A stretch of 6,917 nucleotides of DNA from Bdellovibrionales bacterium (GTDB lineage Bacteria; Bdellovibrionota; UBA1018; CAIPTA01): positions 1 through 6,917 of the forward strand of contig JAKFYM010000354.1 of NCBI GenBank assembly GCA_021730855.1. Direction: 5' to 3'. A model generated the notes under the pieces. It had not been told where the DNA came from, searched no databases, and saw only the letters and a program-made list of their open reading frames with translations. Below, piece after piece: positions 1 through 5,846 of the stretch. The position numbers and the translations under genes were made by a program. Numbering within the stretch: position 1 is the stretch's first letter; each line of letters starts with the position of its first letter.

Positions 1-81
1 GACCTGTCCGGGCTCGATCGACACAGATGGCGGGTTAATTTAAGTCAAAAAAGTGAGACCATTCAGCTAAGTAGTACATCG

Positions 82-111
82 GGTGCTCTAATTTCATGAA
101 ATTAGGGCACC
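82..111. repeat. 30-base near-perfect palindrome upstream of ATPase gene
   Basis: The arm GGTGCTCTAATTTCA (82-96) is matched by TGAAATTAGGGCACC (97-111). The only imperfection is a T opposite a G, which becomes a G-U pair in RNA, so the transcript could fold into a nearly continuous stem. A run of T lies at 121-126, about nine bases after the stem. That is too far for a textbook intrinsic terminator but could still end transcription from outside the window. It could equally be a dimeric operator for the ATPase gene that starts about 40 bases downstream. The sequence shows the symmetry; the role is inference. Confidence 0.75.
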
Positions 112-151
112 ACATGGTTGTTTTTTGACGGAAAACTGCTACACTGAAAAA

Positions 152-1315
152 ATGTTTAAAAGAATCATAGACTTACGTGATCATCTCGCCGATATAAGCT
201 TATTCCTGCTGGGGCCTCGGCAAACGGGAAAGTCCACGCTTATCAAGGACTCCTTTGCTTCACTTCAACTTTTTGACTTGCTGGATCCAGAATTATTTCG
301 TGATCTCCAAAAATCGCCGGCCTTACTAAAAGAAATGGTGCAGGCCTCTTCGGAAAAAATAGTTGTTATCGACGAGATTCAAAAAATCCCCGAACTGCTG
401 GATGTGGCGCACTCGCTAATAGAGTCGAAAATTAAAAAAAGATTTATATTGACCGGCAGCAGTGCTCGAAAAATTAAAAAGCAGGGACAAAACTTACTAG
501 GAGGTCGGGCTTTCCCCCTTTCATTGCATCCAATTACTTCGAAGGAATATTTAACCGGGGCAAAAAATCAGGACTTGCATCCATTGCTGGAGCAGGGAGG
601 ACTCCCGCAAGTGATTACCTCAAAAAATCCGAATCGACTTTTGAAAGCTTACGTAGGCGTTTATCTGCAAGAAGAGATAAAAGCCGAAGCTTATGTTCGA
701 AATTTAGGTGATTTCTCTCGATTTTTAGATGTCGCGGCTCTTACAAATAGTGAACAAATTAATCTTAAGGGAATCGCCAATGATGCGCAGATATCGCCGC
801 GCACAGTTTCGTCTTATTATGAAATTTTACAGGACACCTTGATTGGGTATTTGCTGGAAAGTTTTCGCGAAACCAAAACACGCAAAGCCGTTGCGACCCC
901 AAAATTTTATTTTTTTGATGTTGGAGTCAGTAATTTTCTCAGCGGACGTGAAAAGCTTAGCCCCGGAACTTCTGAGTACGGAAAGGCCCTCGAGCATTTT
1001 ATTTTTACCGAACTCTTAGCTTACCGGGATTATTCCGAAAAATCCTTTGAACTTTTCTATTGGCGCTCGACTTCTCAGTATGAGGTTGATTTTATCATTA
1101 GAATGAAAAGTAAAAAACTAATCGGCATTGAGGTTAAGGGAACCAATCGTGTGGATAAGGATGATTTGAAAGGCCTCAAAGCATTTGAAGAAGATTTTAA
1201 GCTCTCTCAAAAAATAGTCGTTTGTAACGAAAAGCATCCTCGCCAAGTCGATGATTTTTTAATTTTACCTTACGCTGAATTTTGCAAACGACTATGGGCT
1301 AACGAGTTTATTTAA
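152..1315 (+). CDS. AAA ATPase with DUF4143 and C-terminal nuclease-like fold
   Basis: This is a P-loop ATPase of the AAA_14/DUF4143 type, 387 residues from ATG 152, which is the usual size for the family. Walker A is GPRQTGKST at residues 21-29 and Walker B is VVIDE at about 71-75. A sensor-like LTGSS follows at 100-104, then a GGRAF segment at 118-122. Residues about 203-238 look like a winged helix. The C-terminal part carries a PD-(D/E)xK-like set: E281, D313 in YEVDF, and E327-x-K329 in IEVKG. A TTG at 125 in the same frame would add nine residues, but the family normally begins close to MFKRI, so ATG 152 is preferred; no clear ribosome site helps. The gene is visibly A/T-rich: bases 421-480 have 17 G+C of 60, against 39 of 60 at 2041-2100. 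Members are often solitary and transferred between genomes, and their substrate is generally unknown. The assignment is firm; the cellular role is not. Confidence 0.93.
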   Translation: MFKRIIDLRDHLADISLFLLGPRQTGKSTLIKDSFASLQLFDLLDPELFRDLQKSPALLKEMVQASSEKIVVIDEIQKIPELLDVAHSLIESKIKKRFILTGSSARKIKKQGQNLLGGRAFPLSLHPITSKEYLTGAKNQDLHPLLEQGGLPQVITSKNPNRLLKAYVGVYLQEEIKAEAYVRNLGDFSRFLDVAALTNSEQINLKGIANDAQISPRTVSSYYEILQDTLIGYLLESFRETKTRKAVATPKFYFFDVGVSNFLSGREKLSPGTSEYGKALEHFIFTELLAYRDYSEKSFELFYWRSTSQYEVDFIIRMKSKKLIGIEVKGTNRVDKDDLKGLKAFEEDFKLSQKIVVCNEKHPRQVDDFLILPYAEFCKRLWANEFI

Positions 1316-1330
1316 GCTACGCAGTAGCTT
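1314..1330 (+). terminator. Small intrinsic-terminator-like hairpin after ATPase gene
   Basis: AAGCTAC (1314-1320) pairs perfectly with GTAGCTT (1324-1330) across a GCA loop, with T-rich sequence at the 3' side. It starts inside the TAA stop codon of the ATPase gene. The stem is short and the U-tract is only about four bases, so termination may be weak. Confidence 0.5.
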
Positions 1331-1345
1331 TTCCATCGCCCGTTA

Positions 1346-1820
1346 ATGCCATGCCTTGCAGGCGCTACGTCTCCGGAAGAGGCTCTGTCATTTTATGAAA
1401 AGGCCGTACGTGCCGGAGAAGAAGATCTTGGCCCAGAGTTTATCAAAGAAAATGAAGGATATTTCTGGGGAGCGATCGAAACGCGTCCCTACATGCGGGC
1501 AAAAGCTTACCTAGCCCAAGTTCTTTGGGATCTTGGTCGGGAAGGGCGAAGCGATTAGCCATTATAGGGATTGTCTGGGTCTCAATCCGAACGACAACCA
1601 GGGAGTGCGTGATCCCTTGCTTGCGTATTTACTCATAAAAAATGACCTCTCAGGGGCCGAATGGCTAGCAAGCCGTCTTGGATTGCGGGAAGATGTGGCG
1701 GGCCAAGCCTGGAAGCGGCTAGAGGCTCTAGGGTATGTGCACTATCTGGGCCTGCAGGCGTTTCCTCTGTCCACATACGAAAAGAATGTGGCTTCCGGTC
1801 CAAGGGAAAGAAAGAGCTAG
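1346..1820 (+). pseudogene. Truncated, frameshifted TPR (ST7-like) protein remnant
   Basis: Two adjoining reading frames together read as one TPR protein. The first (1346-1558) contains GPEFIKENEGYFWG and ETRPYMRAKAYLAQVLWDLG. The second continues with EAISHYRDCLGLNPNDNQGV, the expected next helix pair of bacterial ST7-like TPR proteins. The join falls in GAAGGGCGAA at 1541-1550: removing one G of the GGG restores a single frame, so this looks like a one-base insertion. The N-terminal half of the usual protein is absent. A stop lies at 1325 and the ATPase block begins just upstream. After NPNDNQGVRDPLL the tail departs from what I recall of the family and resembles a winged-helix segment (WLASRLGLREDVAGQAWKRL). 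A sequencing error could explain the frameshift but not the missing 5' part. The stop TAG at 1818-1820 overlaps the end of the convergent gene. Confidence 0.75.
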
Positions 1821-1827
1821 GCTCTTT
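1811..1827. terminator. Shared terminator hairpin between convergent genes
   Basis: AAAGAGC (1811-1817) and GCTCTTT (1821-1827) form a 7-base stem with loop TAG. On the plus strand it is followed by TCCGTTTTTT, on the minus strand by the T-rich CTTTCCCTT. It overlaps the stop codons of both the plus-strand remnant (1818-1820) and the minus-strand secreted-protein gene (1817-1819), so it could end transcription from both sides. Confidence 0.6.
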
Positions 1828-3340
1828 TCCGTTTTTTCTCGCGCACCTTGCGGACCTTCTCGTCGAGGTCCTTCAGGCGTTTGACCATTTTGTCGCGGCA
1901 ATCTTCACGGTGCTGCTGGTGCAGCTTGCGTCGCTTCTCGATGAGCGCACGTAGGCGTTCTTTGAGGAGCTGTTTCCAAGGATTTTTTTGCACGGATTTT
2001 TGCACGGTGATCACGGTCTCGGCCGTGCTCACGGCGCCGCGGGAGTCGAGGGCGCTGAGGCGCACCCGATACTGCCCGAGCTTTTCGTAGACGTGCGAGA
2101 GGGTGAAATCCCCTTCGGTCACGTTCAGCCTTTGGGCGGTGCCGTCTCCGTAGTCCACGGAGAGGATCCAGGAGGCATCGCTCAGGTCGGCGTCGGCGAT
2201 CGAGGCGGTGATCTGGGCGGCTTTTTTGGCCACCGCGGGATCGGGCGTCTCCACGCTTAGCTCGCTGGCGCGATTGGCGCAAAGCAGAGCCTGGCTGCCG
2301 GCGCTGAAGATGCGGTTATCCAGGGGATCAGAGAGATCGCAGGCTCCCTGTTCATTGACGTCAAAGATTTGGTTTCTGTCGTATTGCAGCTGGTGGACAC
2401 CGGGAAAGAGGCGCGCCAATTGCGAGGCATTGTTGTCGAAGCCCGCGATGGCCGTCAGGTAATAAGACGAGACGGCATGTTTGCGCAGGTCGATGGCCAC
2501 GGGGAATCCGTGCAGGCGCAAGGTATCGGAGCCGGCGCCGGAGACCAGGCCTTCGAACTCGGCATTGTAGCTCACGCCGCGCTGGCCGAGGGTGAAGCTC
2601 ACGCCGTTGAAATAGTAGCTAGCCGCGGTGATGGCGAGGTAGCCCACGCCGTACCGTCCGGGCAGGAGCTGAAGGGTGGTGGGGTTGGTGGTGGCTTTAG
2701 ACCAGCTCACCACTCCGAAAAGGCGGGTGTCATTGGAGGCGAGCTCCGACTCAATCGTGAGCGAGAGGCCCACGAGGGTGAGGTTGGCGCTGCCGTGGCC
2801 GGCGAGGATGTTCTGCAGGTCGGAGGCCACGCTCACGGTGGAATCGGCCTGCACGGTGAAATCTACGCCATGAAAGGCCACTTCGGCCTCGGCGTCCATC
2901 GCGTAATAGCCTAGGCTGTGGATCCCGGGTAGGAGGCGAGCGCTGATGGGCTCTTGGGTGGACCAACCATCCACGGCCTGCAACCAAATTTCATTTACAG
3001 ATAGCTTGGACTGAATGCTGACTTCAATCCCCTGCACGAGCAGGCTGCTGGTGCCGCGGCCTTGCAGGAAGGAATCGAAGTCGGAGCTATATTGAAGCAG
3101 CCCATTGGCATCGACCGTGAACTCAAAGCCGGCGATCGCGCCGCCGGTGGTGGTGCCGGGCACATAACCTAGAAGGTAGGTGCCAGGGGAGAGGTTCACC
3201 GAGGCCTGCTTGCTAAAGTTGCCTACGGAAAAAATTTTGATCTCGCTCACGCTCAGCGCGGAAGCATCGATTTGGATAGTGGCGGCTTGGCCGGTGAGAT
3301 GGGCGGTAAGAAGAGCTAGAACCGAAAAGAACATGCGCAT
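1817..3340 (-). CDS. Secreted repeat protein with PKD domain and basic tail
   Basis: From ATG 3340 this is a 507-residue exported protein. Residues 1-20 form a signal peptide ending GQA-A. Next come three full copies of an 84-87 residue repeat (about 21-104, 105-191, 192-278) and a degenerate fourth (279-357). Each has an I-x-I strand, a central L(L/S/F)PGxYxLGY-type turn, then F-x-G-V-x-F-T-V and a G-x-G-S-xx-L-x-L-x-G end; the fourth loses the second half and carries two cysteines (about 334 and 354). Residues about 358-447 are a PKD-like domain (VDYGDGTA, then HVYEKLGQYRVRL). The last 60 residues carry 25 Lys/Arg and look helical. ATG 3340 is chosen because GGTAGGGGG sits six bases upstream and it places the signal peptide at the N-terminus; an in-frame GTG at 3388 preceded by AAGGAGG is an alternative. 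I do not recognise the repeat. A cell-surface or binding role is inferred from the architecture only. Confidence 0.85.
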   Translation of the reverse strand: MRMFFSVLALLTAHLTGQAATIQIDASALSVSEIKIFSVGNFSKQASVNLSPGTYLLGYVPGTTTGGAIAGFEFTVDANGLLQYSSDFDSFLQGRGTSSLLVQGIEVSIQSKLSVNEIWLQAVDGWSTQEPISARLLPGIHSLGYYAMDAEAEVAFHGVDFTVQADSTVSVASDLQNILAGHGSANLTLVGLSLTIESELASNDTRLFGVVSWSKATTNPTTLQLLPGRYGVGYLAITAASYYFNGVSFTLGQRGVSYNAEFEGLVSGAGSDTLRLHGFPVAIDLRKHAVSSYYLTAIAGFDNNASQLARLFPGVHQLQYDRNQIFDVNEQGACDLSDPLDNRIFSAGSQALLCANRASELSVETPDPAVAKKAAQITASIADADLSDASWILSVDYGDGTAQRLNVTEGDFTLSHVYEKLGQYRVRLSALDSRGAVSTAETVITVQKSVQKNPWKQLLKERLRALIEKRRKLHQQHREDCRDKMVKRLKDLDEKVRKVREKKRKRA

Positions 3341-3391
3341 TAAAGTCCCCCTACCTTTAAGTATACACGGCATAATGCACCGTTCCACTAT

Positions 3392-3425
3392 CCTCCTTAT
3401 CGGTTAAATTCTCTTAAAAATTGAA
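3392..3425 (-). promoter_or_regulatory. Possible FliA-type promoter and strong ribosome-binding sequence
   Basis: Reading the minus strand, TTCAATTTT (3425-3417) is followed after 12 bases by ACCGATAA (3404-3397), close to the sigma-28 pattern TAAAGTTT-N11-GCCGATAA. Immediately afterwards comes AAGGAGG (3398-3392), only three bases from an in-frame GTG at 3388. If the promoter is real, the transcript would begin near 3390, leaving the AAGGAGG outside it and favouring ATG 3340 as the start. If it is not, the GTG start becomes more credible. The match is suggestive only. Confidence 0.25.
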
Positions 3426-3455
3426 GTTTTCCTTAGCGATTTTACACGGGGGAAT

Positions 3456-3473
3456 TTTCATAAGTATATGAAA
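3456..3473. repeat. 18-base inverted repeat in intergenic region
   Basis: TTTCATA (3456-3462) and TATGAAA (3467-3473) are perfect inverted arms separated by AGTA. The site lies in the A/T-rich gap between the heme/barrel gene and the secreted repeat-protein gene, upstream of the latter. It could be an operator for that gene or a hairpin in the operon's 3' trailer. No T-run follows on the minus strand, so it is not a convincing terminator. Confidence 0.5.
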
Positions 3474-3516
3474 TTATTGTATTTTATTTCCATTCGTTTT
3501 TTAGGGCTACTGGCTA

Positions 3517-4602
3517 CTATAGGTAGTAGTGCAGGAGGAGGTAGGCGTAGTCTTCCCACTCCCGGCTTACCTGGAAATTCCTCCGCTGCGAAAAGGTGAG
3601 CTCGAATTCTAAATGCGGGCGTGGGTACCAAAGAGTGCCCACCCCAAAAGAATGGCTCTGGGAGCTCGGCACTAGGCTGTTCGTTTTCGTGAACTCTTCC
3701 AGGGCCAAAAGGTGTAGGCCCTTGGTCACCTCATAGCCGAGCCGAGCAAACTGAAAGACACCGGTGCTGCGCCCGGAAGGAGCAAGCTTGCTGCGTTTGT
3801 TTTGTAGGGCCAATTCCGCCAGGGCATAAAAATGGGGAGTGAAACCCAAAATGCCATGCACCGAAGCCAGCACGCGTTTTTGTTTTTCCGATTCGCCGGC
3901 CCATCCGCTGATTCCCAGGCGATAGCTATCCAAGAGAAAGGTTTCGAGCTGCAAAGAGGAAGCGATCTCCTTCTCTTGCACAGCTGATTTGGGGAGAGAG
4001 CGGGAAACAGAGGCAGCCCCATGCCACTGCTCTCCGCTCCAGTGCGCCTCGAGGGTGTCGCGTTCGCTTTCGTAGCCAAAGCCCAGTGCCATCCGGGTGG
4101 GCAGGGTGTGGTGGGGGACATTGAGCCCATAGGCCGGCACAAACCTTCCCGCCCTCAGCTGCAGTTGGTCGGTGGCGTTGGCCAGGAGATAGAAGCGCGT
4201 GAAGTCGGGGTGGATGCGGCGGTCGCGGCCTGGGCGCCCAAACGAGGCCATGGCCGTGAAGGGACCCAGCTCCACGCCCCCTTCAAGGGACGTTTGCATC
4301 ACCACAAAGCGGCCTTCGCGCAGGCTTCGGTTTTCCCGATGCACTTGGATGGCGCGAAAGTCCCCGCCCATTTTCACGGCTTCCGGCCATTTGTCTGGGT
4401 TCGGTAGGCCATGGAGGAACATCGCCTCCCGCTCCGAACCCCAGGTGCTGAGGAGTTCGGAGGCAGTCATGCGGCCATAAGGGGTGAGCGCGCCTCCTCC
4501 GGCCGGGCTCACGTGGCAGGCATTGCAATTCACGTAGTGGTGGCGAACCATTTCCGGAAAGGCGTGGGCCTTGATGAGACTGAGCAGCAAGAGGAGGAGC
4601 AT
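3517..4602 (-). CDS. Monoheme c-type cytochrome / outer-membrane beta-barrel protein
   Basis: This 361-residue exported protein joins one covalent heme site to a probable barrel. Residues 1-14 form a signal peptide (cleavage near AHA-F), odd in having no basic residue before the hydrophobic run. The heme site CNACH is at 26-30, followed by VSPAGGGALTPYGR, a segment I associate with predicted heme-containing porin-like proteins. From about residue 95 to the end there are repeated amphipathic strands with aromatic girdle residues and short polar turns (GRFVPAYGLNVP at 152-163, LWYPRPHLEFELTF at 324-337), ending in HYYL rather than the more usual terminal Phe. It is the last gene of a minus-strand operon: its ATG is three bases after the YceI stop, in the same frame, with AAAGGAAA as ribosome site overlapping that stop. 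I infer the heme domain faces the periplasm and passes or receives electrons at the outer membrane; the substrate is unknown. Confidence 0.85.
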   Translation of the reverse strand: MLLLLLLSLIKAHAFPEMVRHHYVNCNACHVSPAGGGALTPYGRMTASELLSTWGSEREAMFLHGLPNPDKWPEAVKMGGDFRAIQVHRENRSLREGRFVVMQTSLEGGVELGPFTAMASFGRPGRDRRIHPDFTRFYLLANATDQLQLRAGRFVPAYGLNVPHHTLPTRMALGFGYESERDTLEAHWSGEQWHGAASVSRSLPKSAVQEKEIASSLQLETFLLDSYRLGISGWAGESEKQKRVLASVHGILGFTPHFYALAELALQNKRSKLAPSGRSTGVFQFARLGYEVTKGLHLLALEEFTKTNSLVPSSQSHSFGVGTLWYPRPHLEFELTFSQRRNFQVSREWEDYAYLLLHYYL

Positions 4603-4605
4603 GGC

Positions 4606-5163
4606 TTATTTCCTTTCGATGGGGAACTGTACGGACACATCCACACTCTCGGCCACCTTCACTCCGAGGTAGCTCGGAAGGTCGATGGCGAAATCACTGA
4701 GCTTCAGCGAAAACTTCGCCTCCACTTTTCCGCCCGCGATTTCGTATGTGCCCGCCACGTCTTGCTCTCTGCCATGGAGCGAGAGCCGGCCCTTGAAATC
4801 CCTTTGGCCACCGGTGCTCAGCGAGCTCAGGAACGCCTCCTCCACTTTCGCTTCGGTGAGGGTGAGAGTGGCCTCGGGGAACTCCTGGACCTGCAGGTAC
4901 TTTTCTTTCATATGGGTGTTGCGCAGCTCAATCCCCGTATCCAGCTTGGTAAGTGCAAAACGAATCGTGCCCGTGATTGCGTTTTTGTCCACGGAAAGCT
5001 GTGCCTCGGGGCCTGGCGCCTGGCCGTGGATTTTCAGCATGCTCGGCTTTCCGATCGCGAGAAAGTTCACGCTGCCGGCGCCGGGAGGCTGATGGAGGGG
5101 CACCGCGGCGGTGGCGGCAACTGTAAATAGAAATACTAGGATGGCAAAGATTTGGATTTTCAT
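4606..5163 (-). CDS. YceI-like periplasmic protein
   Basis: This 185-residue protein has the normal length of the YceI family (lipocalin-like barrel, known in one structure to bind a polyisoprenoid chain). Residues 1-20 are a signal peptide ending ATAA before VPL. Family signatures are VNFLAIGKP at 32-40, KIHG at 44-47, TGTIRFALTKLDTGIELRN at 64-82, HMKEKYL at 84-90 and FPEATLTL at 95-102. Its ATG overlaps the TGA of the upstream cytochrome gene in an ATGA arrangement, and the barrel gene follows after one codon, so the three genes are almost certainly translationally coupled. YceI proteins are also found beside cytochrome genes elsewhere (E. coli yceI with the cytochrome b561-like yceJ), so a quinone or other isoprenoid carrier role next to heme proteins is plausible here. 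The ligand itself is inference. Confidence 0.93.
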   Translation of the reverse strand: MKIQIFAILVFLFTVAATAAVPLHQPPGAGSVNFLAIGKPSMLKIHGQAPGPEAQLSVDKNAITGTIRFALTKLDTGIELRNTHMKEKYLQVQEFPEATLTLTEAKVEEAFLSSLSTGGQRDFKGRLSLHGREQDVAGTYEIAGGKVEAKFSLKLSDFAIDLPSYLGVKVAESVDVSVQFPIERK

Positions 5164-5756
5164 AATTCCCTTTCTTGTATCCCGCCTTCCCTAGGCGCAC
5201 CGAGTGCGATCCAGGTGAGCAGGAGTTGTTTTTCTTCCTCGGAGAGTTGGGGGCGGTTGGCCGGCGGCATTTGCTCGAAATCCGTGAGCTGCACCCGTCT
5301 GGCGATTTCGTCTTTTTGCCCAAAGGTGGATTCATAGGACGAAAGCCAGCCACCTCCGTGGCAGCGCGAACATTTGGGAAATACTTTGGCCTGGAGAAGG
5401 GCAAAGCCAGAGAGGCCGGGAGGCGGCGGGGCTGGAGCCACCCCTCCGGGGCCTTCGGGGGCGCCGCGGGCGATCCAGTCGAGCAAGAGCGTGCGTTCCG
5501 CCGCGGAGAGCGATGAACCGGGAGGGGGCATCATGAGATTGGGATCGCTGCTTTGGATGCGGGCCGCTATCTCGTCCAACAGAGGCAGCACTGCGGCGTA
5601 GGTGGCTAGGGCTTCGCCGTGGCAGCGCAAGCATTTGGGGCCGAGCACCAGAGCACGAATCTCGGTGAAGCCTCCTCCGGTGGGCAAAGGCTCTTTTTCC
5701 ACCTTATAGGCGCAGGCCGGGAGCAGGAGCAGGAGGAAAAATTTTAGCGCTTTCAT
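5160..5756 (-). CDS. Diheme cytochrome c lipoprotein
   Basis: This 198-residue protein holds two c-type heme domains that resemble each other. The N-terminus is a lipoprotein signal (LLLLPAC) with Cys15 as the lipid anchor. The +2 residue is Ala, not Asp, which by the E. coli rule points to the outer membrane. Heme site 1 is CLRCH at 42-46 and site 2 is CSRCH at 129-133. Each is followed by a Met-Pro-Pro segment (MMPPP at 75-79, MPP at 163-165) likely to supply the second iron ligand, and by a matching helix: LLLDWIARGAPEG at 90-102, LLLTWIALGAPRE at 178-190. A Pro-rich linker (about 108-114) joins the halves, indicating internal duplication. It is first in the operon and overlaps yceI by four bases. 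The ribosome site GAGG lies within one arm of the inverted repeat upstream. An electron-transfer function is secure; its partners are inferred from the operon. Confidence 0.93.
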   Translation of the reverse strand: MKALKFFLLLLLPACAYKVEKEPLPTGGGFTEIRALVLGPKCLRCHGEALATYAAVLPLLDEIAARIQSSDPNLMMPPPGSSLSAAERTLLLDWIARGAPEGPGGVAPAPPPPGLSGFALLQAKVFPKCSRCHGGGWLSSYESTFGQKDEIARRVQLTDFEQMPPANRPQLSEEEKQLLLTWIALGAPREGGIQEREL

Positions 5757-5792
5757 GAACCCTCGCTTTCTGTTCTCAGGCTAAGAGGGTTC
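5757..5792. promoter_or_regulatory. 8-base inverted repeat between divergent genes
   Basis: GAACCCTC (5757-5764) and GAGGGTTC (5785-5792) are perfect inverted arms separated by 20 bases. They sit in the short gap between the cytochrome operon (ATG at 5756) and the divergent TPR gene. The left arm, read on the minus strand, ends directly at the ATG and contains that gene's GAGG ribosome site. The right arm contains GAGGG six bases before a possible TTG start at 5796. It could be a shared operator or an RNA stem masking ribosome sites, or simply two ribosome sites facing each other. Confidence 0.4.
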
Positions 5793-5846
5793 CCCTTGCC
5801 AAGGAACAAACACCGTCTTAGAAAGATGATGGGATTTGAGGGGATT

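Noticed and set aside
1..99. Open frame from the window edge ending in TGA at 97-99
   Set aside because: Only 32 codons, no recognisable protein motif, and it ends inside the palindrome. It might be noncoding mobile-element flank, but I could not support that.
1848..2914. Several plus-strand open frames opposite the secreted repeat-protein gene
   Set aside because: They are antisense shadows of a G/C-rich gene; the minus-strand product has a signal peptide, internal repeats and a PKD domain, while the shadows show none.
3514..3529. Hairpin CTACTA-TAGG-TAGTAG at the end of the heme/barrel gene as an operon terminator
   Set aside because: Short weak stem, and no T-run follows it on the minus strand.
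4021..5130. Plus-strand open frames of up to 239 codons across the yceI/barrel region
   Set aside because: They lie opposite genes with clear family motifs and show His/Gly/Arg-rich composition typical of antisense translation.
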